64,000 nucleotides of DNA from Valencia hispanica (lineage: Eukaryota > Chordata > Actinopteri > Cyprinodontiformes > Valenciidae): contig OY747713.1 in the NCBI GenBank assembly GCA_963556495.2, positions 43,895,961 through 43,959,960 on the forward strand, read 5' to 3'. Each line of letters starts with the position of its first letter. Position 1 is the stretch's first letter. A program made the position numbers and the translations under genes. Below are positions 32,198-42,453 of the stretch, in pieces. Under the pieces are notes generated by a model. It did not search any database. It saw only the letters and a list, made by a program, of their open reading frames with translations, and had not been told where the DNA came from.

Positions 32198-32280
32198 GTC
32201 AGGATGGCCGAACGGTCAAAGGCGCTGCGTCAAGGTCGCAGTCTCCCCTGGAGGCGTGGGTTCAAATCCCACTTCTGACA
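32198..32280 (+). tRNA. tRNA-Leu (AAG) with C33, copy 33
   Basis: Anticodon loop TCAAGGT: the near-universal U33 is C. G15A also alters the A box. Stems pair. No near T4. Confidence 0.6.
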
Positions 32281-32517
32281 ACAACACCTCCCCTATTCCA
32301 AGCCGACTGTACTAAAAGAGTTGATGTTAAAGGAGGAAGATTTTTTTGACTCCTGACTACAGTGATTCCGGTGTCTCAATTTGAACAGGTAACATGTGAA
32401 ATTTTGCCAGTCGTCACTGTGAAAGTAGAAGTTTGCTGAACTCTAAATCAAACTCCAAGTGCTCTAAGCCGTTGGTGGATATTCAACTCTAAGTTACCCG
32501 CAAAGCTACAGTATGAG

Positions 32518-32600
32518 GTCAGGATGGCCGAGCAGTCGAAGGCGCTGCGTTAAGGTCGCAGTCTCCCCTGGAGGCGTGGGTTCAAATCCCACTTCTGACA
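32518..32600 (+). tRNA. tRNA-Leu (AAG), G18A, copy 34
   Basis: Stems intact. No near T4. Confidence 0.75.
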
Positions 32601-32836
32601 ACAACACCTCCCTATTCCAAGCAGACTGTACTAAAAGAGTTGATGTTTAAGGAGGAAGATTTTTTTGACTCCTGACTACAGTGATTCCGGTGTCTCAATT
32701 TGAACAGGTAACATGTGAAATTTTGCCAGTCGTCACTGTGAAAGTAGAACTTTGCTGAACTCTAAATCAAACTCCAAGTGCTCTAAGCCGTTGGTGGATA
32801 TTCAATCCAAAGTTACCCGCAAAGCTACAGTATGAG

Positions 32837-32919
32837 GTCAGGATGGCCGAGCGGTCGAAGGCGCTGCGTTCAGGTCGCAGTCTCCCCTGGAGGCGTGGGT
32901 TCAAATCCCACTTCTGACA
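32837..32919 (+). tRNA. tRNA-Leu (CAG), copy 35
   Basis: Reference fold, G20b. No near T4. Confidence 0.9.
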
Positions 32920-33156
32920 ACAACACCTCGCCTATTCCAAGCAGACTGTACTAAAAGAGTTATGTTTAAGGAGGAAGATTTTTTTGACTCCTGACTACAG
33001 TGATTCCGGTGTCTCAATTTGAACAGGTAACATGTGAAATTTTGCCAGTAGTCACTGTGAAAGTAGAACTTTGCTGAACTCTAAATCAAACTCCAAGTGC
33101 TCTAAGCCGTTGGTGGATATTCAATCCAAGGTTACCCTTCAAAGCTACAGTATGAG

Positions 33157-33239
33157 GTCAGGATGGCCGAGCAGTCGAAGGCGCTGCGTTAAGGTCGCAG
33201 TCTCCCCTGGAGGCGTGGGTTCAAATCCCACTTCTGACA
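33157..33239 (+). tRNA. tRNA-Leu (AAG), G18A, copy 36
   Basis: Stems intact; one of few monomeric AAG copies with a near T4 (CCCCTTTTCC). Confidence 0.75.
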
Positions 33240-33476
33240 ACAACACCTCCCCTTTTCCAAGCAGACTGTACTAAAAGAGTTGATGTTTAATAAGGAAGAT
33301 TTTTTTGACTCCTGACTACAGTGATTCCGGTGTCTCAATTTGAACAGGTAACATGTGAAATTTTGCCAGTCGTCACTGTGAAAGTAGAACTTTGCTGAAC
33401 TCTAAATCAAACTCCAAGTGCTCTAAGCCGTTGGTGGATATTCAATCCGAAGTTACCCGCAAAGCTACAGTATGAG

Positions 33477-33559
33477 GTCAGGATGGCCGAGCGGTCGAAG
33501 GCGCTGCGTTAAGGTTGCAGTCTCCCCTGGAGGCGTGGGTTCAAATCCCACTTCTGACA
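33477..33559 (+). tRNA. tRNA-Leu (AAG), copy 37
   Basis: G31·T39 wobble (TGCAG). No near T4. Confidence 0.85.
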
Positions 33560-33796
33560 ACAACACCTCCCCTCTTCCAAGCAGACTGTACTAAAAGAGT
33601 TGATGTTTAAGGAGGAAGATTTTTTTGACTCCTGACTACAGTGATTCCGGTGTCTCAATTTGAACAGGTAACATGTGAAATTTTGGCAGTCGTCACTGTG
33701 AAAGTAGAACTTTGCTGAACTCTAAATCAAACTCCAAGTGCTCTAAGCCGTTGGTGGATATTCAATCCAAAGGTACCGGCAAAGCTACAGTATGAG

Positions 33797-33879
33797 GTCA
33801 AGATGGCCGAGCAGTCAAAGGCGCTGCGTTCAGGTCGCAGTCTCCCCTGGAGGGTTGGGTTCAAATCCCACTTCCGACA
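33797..33879 (+). pseudogene. tRNA-Leu (CAG), degenerate, copy 38
   Basis: A5·C68, A4·C69, G18A, T49·C65. Near T4, then the long AAG-type spacer. Confidence 0.55.
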
Positions 33880-34116
33880 ATAAGCCCTAGCTTTTCCCAT
33901 GCAGACTGTACTAAAAGAGTTGATGTTTAAGGAGGAAGATTTTTTTGACTCCTGACTACAGTGATTCCGGTGTCTCAATTTGAACAGGTAACATGTGAAA
34001 TTTTGTCAGTAGTCACTGTGAAAGTAGAACTTTGCTGAACTCTAAATCAAACTCCAAGTGCTCTAAGCCGTTGGTGGATATTCAATCCGAAGTTACCCGC
34101 AAAGCTACAGTATGAG

Positions 34117-34199
34117 GTCAGGATGGCCGAGCGGTCGAAGGCGCTGCGTTAAGGTTGCAGTCTCCCCTGGAGGCGTGGGTTCAAATCCCACTTCTGACA
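34117..34199 (+). tRNA. tRNA-Leu (AAG), copy 39
   Basis: G31·T39 wobble as in copy 37. No near T4. Confidence 0.85.
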
Positions 34200-34436
34200 A
34201 CAACACCTCCCCTCTTCCAAGCAGACTGTACTAAAAGAGTTGATGTTTAAGGAGGAAGATTTTTTTGACTCCTGACTACAGTGATTCCGGTGTCTCAATT
34301 TGAACAGGTAACATGTGAAATTTTGCCAGTCGTCACTGTGAAAGTAGAACTTTGCTGAACTCTAAATCAAACTCCAAGTGCTCTAAGCCGTTGGTGGATA
34401 TTCAATCCAAAGTTACCCGCAAAGCTACAGTATGAG

Positions 34437-34519
34437 GTCAGGATGGCCGAGCGGTCGAAGGCGCTGCGTTCAGGTCGCAGTCTCCCCTGGAGGCGTGGGT
34501 TCAAATCCCACTTCTGACA
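34437..34519 (+). tRNA. tRNA-Leu (CAG), copy 40
   Basis: Reference fold, G20b. No near T4. Confidence 0.9.
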
Positions 34520-34756
34520 ACAACACCTCCCCTCTTCCAAGCAGACTGTACTAAAAGAGTTGATGTTTAAGGAGGAAGATTTTTTTGACTCCTGACTACA
34601 GTGATTCCGGTGTCTCAATTTGAACAGGTAACATGTGAAATTTTGCCAGTCGTCACTGTGAAAGTAGAAGTTTGCTGAACTCTAAATCAAACTCCAAGTG
34701 CTCTAAGCCGTTGGTGGATATTCAATCCAAAGGTACCGGCAAAGCTACAGTATGAG

Positions 34757-34839
34757 GTCAAGATGGCCGAGCAGTCAAAGGCGCTGCGTTCAGGTCGCAG
34801 TCTCCCCTGGAGGGTTGGGTTCAAATCCCACTTCTGACA
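34757..34839 (+). pseudogene. tRNA-Leu (CAG), degenerate, copy 41
   Basis: A5·C68, G18A, T49·C65. Near T4. Confidence 0.6.
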
Positions 34840-35068
34840 ATAAGCCCTAGCTTTTCCCATGCAGACTGCACTAAAATAGTTGCTGTTCAATAAGGAAGAT
34901 TATCTGACTACAGTGATTCCGGTGTCTCAATTTGAACAGGTAACATGTGAAATTTTGCCAGTCGTCACTGTGAAAGTAGAACTTTGCTGAACTCTAAATC
35001 AAACTCCAAGTGCTCTAAGCCGTTGGTGGATATTCAATCCAAAGGTACCGGCAAAGCTACAGTATGAG

Positions 35069-35151
35069 GTCAAGATGGCCGAGCAGTCAAAGGCGCTGCG
35101 TTCAGGTAGCAGTCTCCCCTGGAGGGTTGGGTTCAAATCCCACTTCCGACA
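35069..35151 (+). pseudogene. tRNA-Leu (CAG), degenerate, copy 42
   Basis: A5·C68, A4·C69, G18A, G31·A39, T49·C65. Near T4. Confidence 0.55.
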
Positions 35152-35380
35152 ATAAGCCCTAGCTTTTCCCATGCAGACTGCATTAAAATAGTTGCTGTTC
35201 AATAAGGAAGATTATCTGACTACAGTGATTCCGGTGTCTCAATTTGAACAGGTAACATGTGAAATTTTGCCAGTAGTCACTGTGAAAGTAGAATTTTGCT
35301 GAACTCTAAATCAAACTCCAAGTGCTCTAAGCCGTTGGTGGATATTCAATCCAAAGTTACCCGCAAAGCTACAGTATGAG

Positions 35381-35463
35381 GTCAGGATGGCCGAGCGGTC
35401 GAAGGCGCTGCGTTAAGGTCGCAGTCTCCCCTGGAGGCGTGGGTTCAAATCCCACTTCTGACA
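35381..35463 (+). tRNA. tRNA-Leu (AAG), copy 43
   Basis: Reference fold. No near T4; the usual T7 run downstream is replaced by GATTGTGTTGAC. Confidence 0.88.
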
Positions 35464-35700
35464 ACAACACCTCCTCTATTCCAAGCAGACTGTACTAAAA
35501 GAGTTGATGTTTAAGGAAGGAGATTGTGTTGACTCCTGACTACAGTGATTCCGGTGTCTCAATTTGAACAGGTAACATGTGAAATTTTGCCAGTCGTCAC
35601 TGTGAAAGTAGAACTTTGCTGAACTCTAAATCAAACTCCAAGTGCTCTAAGCCGTTGGTGGATATTCAATCCAAAGTTACCCGCAAAGCTACAGTATGAG

Positions 35701-35783
35701 GTCAGGATGGCCGAGCGGTCAAAGGCGCTGCGTTAAGGTCGCAGTCTCCCCTGGAGGCGTGGGTTCAAATCCCACTTCTGACA
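35701..35783 (+). tRNA. tRNA-Leu (AAG), copy 44
   Basis: Reference fold, A20b. No near T4. Confidence 0.9.
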
Positions 35784-36021
35784 ACAACACCTCCCCTATT
35801 CCAAGCCGACTGTACTAAAAGAGTTGATGTTAAAGGAGGAAGATTTTTTTGACTCCTGACTACAGTGATTCCGGTGTCTCAATTTGAACAGGTAACATGT
35901 GAAATTTTGCCAGTCGTCACTGTGAAAGTAGAACTTTGCTGAACTCTAAATCAAACTCCAAGTGCTCTAAGCCGTTGGTGGATATTCAATGCAAGGTTAC
36001 CCCTCAAAGCTACAGTATGAG

Positions 36022-36104
36022 GTCAGGATGGCCGAGCAGTCGAAGGCGCTGCGTTAAGGTCGCAGTCTCCCCTGGAGGCGTGGGTTCAAATCCCACTTCT
36101 GACA
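36022..36104 (+). tRNA. tRNA-Leu (AAG), G18A, copy 45
   Basis: Stems intact. No near T4. Confidence 0.75.
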
Positions 36105-36341
36105 ACAACACCTCCCCTCTTCCAAGCAGACTGTACTAAAAGAGTTGATGTTTAAGAAGGAAGATTTTTTTGACTCCTGACTACAGTGATTCCGGTGTCT
36201 CAATTTGAACAGGTAACATGTGAAATTTTGCCAGTCGTCACTGTGAAAGTAGAACTTTGCTGAACTCTAAATCAAACTCCAAGTGCTCTAAGCCGTTGGT
36301 GGATATTCAATCCAAAGTTACCCGCAAAGCTACAGTATGAG

Positions 36342-36424
36342 GTCAGGATGGCCGAGCGGTCAAAGGCGCTGCGTTAAGGTCGCAGTCTCCCCTGGAGGCG
36401 TGGGTTCAAATCCCACTTCTGACA
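36342..36424 (+). tRNA. tRNA-Leu (AAG), copy 46
   Basis: Reference fold, A20b. No near T4. Confidence 0.9.
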
Positions 36425-36661
36425 ACAACACCTCCCCTATTCCAAGCCGACTGTACTAAAAGAGTTGATGTTAAAGGAGGAAGATTTTTTTGACTCCTGA
36501 CTACAGTGATTCCGGTGTCTCAATTTGAACAGGTAACATGTGAAATTTTGCCAGTCGTCACTGTGAAAGTAGAAGTTTGCTGAACTCTAAATCAAACTCC
36601 AAGTGCTCTAAGCCGTTGGTGGATATTCAATCCAAAGGTACCGGCAAAGCTACAGTATGAG

Positions 36662-36744
36662 GTCAAGATGGCCGAGCAGTCAAAGGCGCTGCGTTCAGGT
36701 AGCAGTCTCCCCTGGAGGGTTGGGTTCAAATCCCACTTCTGACA
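36662..36744 (+). pseudogene. tRNA-Leu (CAG), degenerate, copy 47
   Basis: A5·C68, G18A, G31·A39, T49·C65. Near T4. Confidence 0.55.
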
Positions 36745-36973
36745 ATAAGCCCTAGCTTTTCCCATGCAGACTGCATTAAAATAGTTGCTGTTCAATAAGG
36801 AAGATTATCTGACTACAGTGATTCCGGTGTCTCAATTTCAACAGGTAACATGTGAAATTTTGCCAGTCGTCACTGTGAAAGTAGAACTTTGCTGAACTCT
36901 AAATCAAACTCCAAGTGCTCTAAGCCGTTGGTGGAAATTCAATCCAAAGGTACCGGCAAAGCTACAGTATGAG

Positions 36974-37056
36974 GTCAAGATGGCCGAGCAGTCAAAGGCG
37001 CTGCGTTCAGGTCGCAGTCTCCCTTGGAGGGTTGGGTTCAAATCCCACTTCTGACA
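36974..37056 (+). pseudogene. tRNA-Leu (CAG), degenerate, copy 48
   Basis: A5·C68, G18A, T49·C65 and a C-to-T change in the variable-arm loop. Near T4. Confidence 0.55.
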
Positions 37057-37293
37057 ATAAGCCCTAGCTTTTCCCATGCAGACTGCATTAAAATAGTTGC
37101 TGTTCAATAAGGAAGATTTTTTTGACTCCTGACTACAGTGATTCCGGTGTCTCAATTTGAACAGGTAACATGTGAAATTTTGCCAGTCGTCACTGTGAAA
37201 GTAGAACTTTGCTGAACTCTAAATCAAACTCCAAGTGCTCTAAGCCGTTGGTGGATATTCAATCCAAAGGTACCGGCAAAGCTACAGTATGAG

Positions 37294-37376
37294 GTCAAGA
37301 TGGCCGAGCAGTCAAAGGCGCTGCGTTCAGGTAGCAGTCTCCCCTGGAGGGTTGGGTTCAAATCCCACTTCCGACA
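37294..37376 (+). pseudogene. tRNA-Leu (CAG), degenerate, copy 49
   Basis: A5·C68, A4·C69, G18A, G31·A39, T49·C65. Near T4. Confidence 0.55.
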
Positions 37377-37614
37377 ATAAGCCCTAGCTTTTCCCATGCA
37401 GACTGCACTAAAATAGTTGCTGTTCAATAAGGAAGATTTTTTTGACTCCTGACTACAGTGATTCCGGTGTCTCAATTTGAACAGGTAACATGTGAAATTT
37501 TGCCAGTAGTCACTGTGAAAGTAGAACTTTGCTGAACTCTAAATCAAACTCCAAGTGCTCTAAGCCGTTGGTGGATATTCAATCCAAGGTTACCCTTCAA
37601 AGCTACAGTATGAG

Positions 37615-37697
37615 GTCAGGATGGCCGAGCGGTCGAAGGCGCTGCGTTAAGGTTGCAGTCTCCCCTGGAGGCGTGGGTTCAAATCCCACTTCTGACA
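37615..37697 (+). tRNA. tRNA-Leu (AAG), copy 50
   Basis: G31·T39 wobble; G18G19 kept. No near T4. Confidence 0.85.
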
Positions 37698-37935
37698 ACA
37701 ACACCTCCCCTCTTCCAAGCAGACTGTAGTAAAAGAGTTGATGTTTAAGGAGGAAGATTTTTTTGACTCCTGACTACAGTGATTCCGGTGTCTCAATTTG
37801 AACAGGTAACATGTGAAATTTTGCCAGTCGTCACTGTGAAAGTAGAACTTTGCTGAACTCTAAATCAAACTCCAAGTGCTCTAAGCCGTTGGTGGATATT
37901 CAATCCAAGGTTACCCTTCAAAGCTACAGTATGAG

Positions 37936-38018
37936 GTCAGGATGGCCGAGCAGTCGAAGGCGCTGCATTAAGGTCGCAGTCTCCCCTGGATGTGTGGGTT
38001 CAAATCCCACTTCCAACA
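37936..38018 (+). pseudogene. tRNA-Leu (AAG), degenerate, copy 51
   Basis: G18A, A31·C39, altered variable arm (GGATGT), acceptor 3' strand TTCCAAC with two mismatches. No near T4. Confidence 0.55.
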
Positions 38019-38255
38019 ACAACACCTCCCCTATTATAAGCAGACTGTACTAAAAGAGTTGATGTTTAAGAAGGAAGATTTTTTTGACTCCTGACTACAG
38101 TGATTCCGGTGTCTCAATTTGAACAGGTAACGTGTGAAATTTTGCCAGTCGTCACTGTGAAAGTAGAAGTTTGCTGAACTCTAAATCAAACTCCAAGTGC
38201 TCTAAGCCGTTGGTGGATATTCAATCCGAAGTTACCCGCAAAGCTACAGTATGAG

Positions 38256-38338
38256 GTCAGGATGGCCGAGCGGTCGAAGGCGCTGCTTTAAGGTCGCAGT
38301 CTCCCCTGGAGGCGTGGGTTCAAATCCCACTTCCGAAA
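38256..38338 (+). pseudogene. tRNA-Leu (AAG), degenerate, copy 52
   Basis: G31T (T·C39) and acceptor 3' strand TTCCGAA, so the 1·72 and 4·69 pairs are lost. No near T4. Confidence 0.55.
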
Positions 38339-38575
38339 ACAACACCTCCCCTATTCCAAGCAGACTGTACTAAAAGAGTTGATGTTTAAGGAGGAAGATT
38401 TTTTTGACTCCTGACTACAGTGATTCCGGTGTCTCAATTTGAACAGGTAACATGTGAAATTTTGCCAGTCGTCACTGTGAAAGTAGAACTTTGCTGAACT
38501 CTAAATCAAAGTCCAAGTGCTCTAAGCTGTTGGTGGATATTCAATCCAAAGTTACCCGCAAAGCTACAGCATGAG

Positions 38576-38658
38576 GTCAGGATGGCCGAGCAGTCAAAGG
38601 CGCTGCATTAAGGTTGCAGTCTCCCCTTGAGGCGTGGGTTCAAATCCCACTTCTGACA
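38576..38658 (+). tRNA. tRNA-Leu (AAG), G18A, copy 53
   Basis: G31A and C39T together restore an A-T pair in the anticodon stem. Variable arm CCTTGAG. No near T4. Confidence 0.65.
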
Positions 38659-38895
38659 ACAACACCTCACCTATTCCAAGCAGACTGTACTAAAAGAGTT
38701 TATGTTTAAGGAGGAAGATTTTTTTGACTCCTGACTACAGTGATTCCGCTGTCTCAATTTGAACAGGTAACATGTGAAATTTTGCCAGTCGTCACTGTGA
38801 AAGTAGAAGTTTGCTGAACTCTAAATCAAACTCCAAGTGCTCTAAGCCGTTGGTGGATATTCAATCCAAAGTTACACGCAAAGCTACAGTATGAG

Positions 38896-38978
38896 GTCAG
38901 GATGGCTGAGCAGTCGAAGGCGCTGCGTGCAGGTAGCAGTCTCCCCTGTAGGGTTGGGTTCAAATCCCACTTCTGACA
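38896..38978 (+). pseudogene. tRNA-Leu (CAG), degenerate with G33, copy 54
   Basis: Loop TGCAGGT (U33 to G), C12T, G18A, G31·A39, T49·C65. Near T4. Confidence 0.5.
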
Positions 38979-39207
38979 ATAAGCCCTAGCTTTTCCCATG
39001 CAGACTGCACTAAAATAGTTGCTGTTCAATAAGGAAGATAATCTGACTACAGTGATTCCGGTGTCTCAATTTGAACAGGTAACATGTAACCTTTTGCCAG
39101 TAGTCACTGTGAAAGTAGAACTTTGCTGAACTCTAAATCAAACTCCAAGTGCTCTAAGCCATTGGTGGATATTCAATCCAAAGGTACCTGCAAAGCTACA
39201 GTACAAT

Positions 39208-39290
39208 GTCAGGATGGCCAAGCGGCCAAGGGCGCTACTTTCAGGTCGCAGTCTCCCCTGAAGGCGTGAGTTCAAAATCCACTTCTGACA
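39208..39290 (+). pseudogene. tRNA-Leu (CAG) relict, copy 55
   Basis: Type member of the relict class: 83 nt, acceptor stem perfect, anticodon stem CTACT/CGCAG (two mismatches), T arm GTGAG-TTCAAAA-TCCAC, which spoils the B box. No near T4. Confidence 0.7.
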
Positions 39291-39879
39291 TCTTTGTATG
39301 ATTTCAATGAGGTGATACACAAACATACTGTGCTTGATGGGATCATGTTTTGGCAAGAAGATGTTTGCAAAGTTTCCACTTGCTTGGTTAAAGGCAGAAC
39401 AAGAGTCTCTGGTCAGATAAGCCAACATCCGTCAGAGATGTCAGAGACCTCGCTAGGTGTAAAGGCAGTGGTTTACTCTAGAATTTGCTTAAGTAAGCAC
39501 TATAGTACCTTAACACACCATAAACAGGATGTGTTTTGTTAAAAGACATTCCATGCTTCTCTTTATCTTGGATGAATGTCCCTTTTCAAAGTCCTCAAAT
39601 GTTGGCCATTGAACTTTGTAGATTATTGCCGATATTTCATGTTTTACACAAAGCTTGTATCACGGCTATACGTAAGTAGGGACCACAGGAATGCACAGAA
39701 TACCTATTGGTGGTATAAAAGAAATACAAACTGTAGGTATAAACTGGAGCAAAATGTGGTCAATTTTCCAGGTTGTTACAAGCTAAACAGTCAACAAAGT
39801 ACATATCACATTCACACGTGCTCGTCACGCTTCCGTGGGTACAGTTTGCAGAAGTGCCTGCATCACATATCCGTGAGAC
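39291..39879 (+). repeat. Long spacer of the higher-order unit (type copy)
   Basis: About 590 bp between relict and AAG gene, repeated in every unit. It holds GCTTAAGTAAGC (imperfect palindrome), CCATAAACAGGATGTGTTTT, and GGTGGTATAAAAGAAATAC about 170 bp before the AAG gene, a TATA-like box too far upstream for usual Pol III placement. The immediate 5' flank of the AAG gene, CATATCCGTGAGAC, differs from GCTACAGTATGAG before the other genes. The frames of 82 and 145 codons here are not supported as genes. Confidence 0.8.
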
Positions 39880-39962
39880 GTCAGGATGGCCGAGCGGTCG
39901 AAGGCGCTGCGTTAAGGTCGCAGTCTCCCCTGGAGGCGTGGGTTCAAATCCCACTTCTGACA
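39880..39962 (+). tRNA. tRNA-Leu (AAG), copy 56
   Basis: Opens the first complete higher-order unit. Reference fold, CATATCCGTGAGAC flank, near T4. Confidence 0.93.
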
Positions 39963-40198
39963 ACAACACCTCCCCTTTTCCAAGCAGACTGTACTAAAAG
40001 AGTTGATGTTTAAGGAGGAAGATTTTTTGACTCCTGACTACAGTGATTCCGGTGTCTCAATTTGAACAGGTAACATGTGAAATTTTGCCAGTAGTCACTG
40101 TGAAAGTAGAACTTTGCTGAACTCTAAATCAAACTCCAAGTGCTCTAAGCCGTTGGTGGATATTCAATCCAAAGGTACCAGCAAAACTACAGTATGAG

Positions 40199-40281
40199 GT
40201 CAGGATGGCCGAGCGGTCAAAGGCGCTGCGTTCAGGTCGCAGTCTCCCCTGGAGGCGTGGGTTCAAATCCCACTTCTGACA
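40199..40281 (+). tRNA. tRNA-Leu (CAG), copy 57
   Basis: Reference fold, near T4. Confidence 0.93.
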
Positions 40282-40511
40282 ACAAGCCCTAGCTTTTCCC
40301 ATGCAGACTGCATTAAAATAGTTGCTGTTTAAGAAGGAAGATTATCTGACTACAGTGATTCCGGTGTCTCAATTTGAACAGGTAACATGTGAAATTTTGC
40401 CAGTAGTCACTGTGAAAGTAGAACTTTGCTGAACTCTAAATCAAACTCCAAGTGCTCTAAGCCGTTGGTGGATATTCAATCCAAAGGTACCCTGCAAAGC
40501 TACAGTATGAG

Positions 40512-40594
40512 GTCAGGATGGCCTAGCGGTCAAAGGCGCTGCGTTCAGGTCGCAGTCTCCCCTGAAGGCGTGAGTTCAAAATCCACTTCTGACA
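40512..40594 (+). pseudogene. tRNA-Leu (CAG) chimera, copy 58
   Basis: The 5' part to the anticodon stem matches intact CAG genes (except G13T); from the variable arm on it is relict (GAAGGC, GTGAG). Breakpoint within about positions 44-48. No near T4. Confidence 0.65.
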
Positions 40595-41183
40595 TCTTTG
40601 TATGATTTCAATGAGGTGATACACAAACATACTGTGCTTGATGGGATCATGTTTTGGCAAGAAGATGTTTGCAAAGTTTCCACTTGCTTGGTTAAAGGCA
40701 GAACAAGAGTCTCTGGTCAGATAAGCCAACATCCGTCAGAGATGTCAGAGACCTCGCTAGGTGTAAAGGCAGTGGTTTACTCTAGAATTTGCTTAAGTAA
40801 GCACTATAGTACCTTAACACACCATAAACAGGATGTGTTTTGTTAAAAGACATTCCATGCTTCTCTTTATCTTGGATGAATGTCCCTTTTCAAAGTCCTC
40901 AAATCTTGGCCATTGAACTTTGTAGATTATTGCCGATATTTCATGTTTTACACAAAGCTTGTATCACGGCTATACGTAAGTAGGGACCACAGGAATGCAC
41001 AGAATACCTATTGGTGGTATAAAAGAAATACAAACTGTAGGTATAAACTGGAGCAAAATGTGGTCAATTTTCCAGGTTGTTACAAGCTAAACAGTCAACA
41101 AAGTACATATCACATTCACACGTGCTCGTCACGCTTCCGTGGGTACAGTTTGCAGAAGTGCCTGCATCACATATCCGTGAGAC

Positions 41184-41266
41184 GTCAGGATGGCCGAGCG
41201 GTCGAAGGCGCTGCGTTAAGGTCGCAGTCTCCCCTGGAGGCGTGGGTTCAAATCCCACTTCTGACA
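41184..41266 (+). tRNA. tRNA-Leu (AAG), copy 59
   Basis: Higher-order AAG gene, reference fold, near T4. The next copies are monomers. Confidence 0.93.
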
Positions 41267-41502
41267 ACAACACCTCCCCTTTTCCAAGCAGACTGTACTA
41301 AAAGAGTTGATGTTTAAGGAGGAAGATTTTTTGACTCCTGACTACAGTGATTCCGGTGTCTCAATTTGAACAGGTAACATGTGAAATTTTGGCAGTCGTC
41401 ACTGTGAAAGTAGAACTTTGCTGAACTATAAATCAAACTCCAAGTGCTCTAAGCCGTTGGTGGATATTCAATCCAAAGGTACCGGCAAAGCTACAGTATG
41501 AG

Positions 41503-41585
41503 GTCAGGATGGCCGAGCGGTTGAAGGCGCTGCGTTAAGGTCGCAGTCTCCCCTGGAGGCGTGGGTTCAAATCCCACTTCTGACA
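41503..41585 (+). tRNA. tRNA-Leu (AAG), copy 60
   Basis: C20aT only; CAG-type spacer with near T4. Confidence 0.88.
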
Positions 41586-41814
41586 ACAAGCCCTTGCTTT
41601 TCCCATGCAGGCTGCACTAAAATAGTTGCTTTTAAGAAGGAAGATTATCTGACTACAGTGATTCCGTTGTTTAAATTTGAACAGGTAACATGTGAAATTT
41701 TGCCAGTCGTCACTGTGAAAGTAGAACTTTGCTGAACTCTAAATCAAACTCCAAGTGCTCTAAGCCGTTGGTGGATATTCAATCCAAAGTTACCCCGCAA
41801 AGCTACAGTATGAG

Positions 41815-41897
41815 GTCAGGATGGCCGAGCGGTCGAAGGCGCTGCATTAAGGTCGCAGTCTCCCCTGGAGGCGTGGGTTCAAATCCCACTTCTGACA
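41815..41897 (+). tRNA. tRNA-Leu (AAG), copy 61
   Basis: G31A gives A·C39; rest intact. No near T4. Confidence 0.75.
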
Positions 41898-42134
41898 ACA
41901 ACACCTCCCCTATTCCAAGCCGACTGTACTAAAAGAGTTGATGTTTAAGGAGGAAGATTTTTTTGACTCCTGACTACAGTGATTCCGGTGTCTCAATTTG
42001 AACAGGTAACATGTGAAATTTTGGCAGTCGTCACTGTGAAAGTAGAACTTTGCTGAACTCTAAATCAAACTCCAAGTGCTCTAAGCCGTTGGTGGATATT
42101 CAATCCAAAGGTACCCGCAAAGCTACAGTATGAG

Positions 42135-42217
42135 GTCAGGATGGCCGAGCAGTCAAAGGCGCTGCGTTCAGGTCGCAGTCTCCCCTGGAGGCGTGGGTTC
42201 AAATCCCACTTCTGACA
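42135..42217 (+). tRNA. tRNA-Leu (CAG), G18A, copy 62
   Basis: Stems intact. Near T4. Confidence 0.75.
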
Positions 42218-42453
42218 ACAAGCCCTGCTTTTCCCATGCAGACTGTACTAAAAGAGTTGATGTTTAAGAAGGAAGATTTTTTTGACTCCTGACTACAGTG
42301 ATTCCGGTGTCTCAATTTGAACAGGTAACATGTGAAATTTTGCCAGTAGTCACTGTGAAAGTAGAACTTTGCTGAACTCTAAATCAAACTCCAAGTGCTC
42401 TAAGCCGTTGGTGGATATTCAATCCAAAGGTACCCGCAAAGCTACAGTATGAG

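Larger units (their letters stand above)
22982..39207 (+). repeat. Monomeric tRNA-Leu subarray
   Basis: Copies 4-54. Spacing between starts is mostly 312-313 bp (after ATAAGCCCTAGC spacers) or 319-320 bp (after ACAACACCTCC spacers, which carry a T7 run and an extra CTCCTGA). The difference lies in the 3' spacer, not the tRNA. Confidence 0.9.

Noticed and set aside
32198..32280. Reading TCAAGGT as a CAA anticodon (Leu-CAA)
   Set aside because: Keeping a 7-nt loop between the CTGCG and CGCAG stems puts AAG at 34-36; the C is base 33, and no Leu-CAA intron is present.
22982..39207. CRISPR-like regular repeats
   Set aside because: The ~83-bp conserved element is a tRNA and the spacers are themselves repeated, not unique.
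39576..40013. 145-codon frame repeated in every higher-order unit, and companions of 69-96 codons on both strands
   Set aside because: They run through the tRNA-Leu body (SGWPSGRRRC... is its usual mistranslation) and conserved spacer; conservation is at DNA level, no splice or start context, and frames are broken in sister units.
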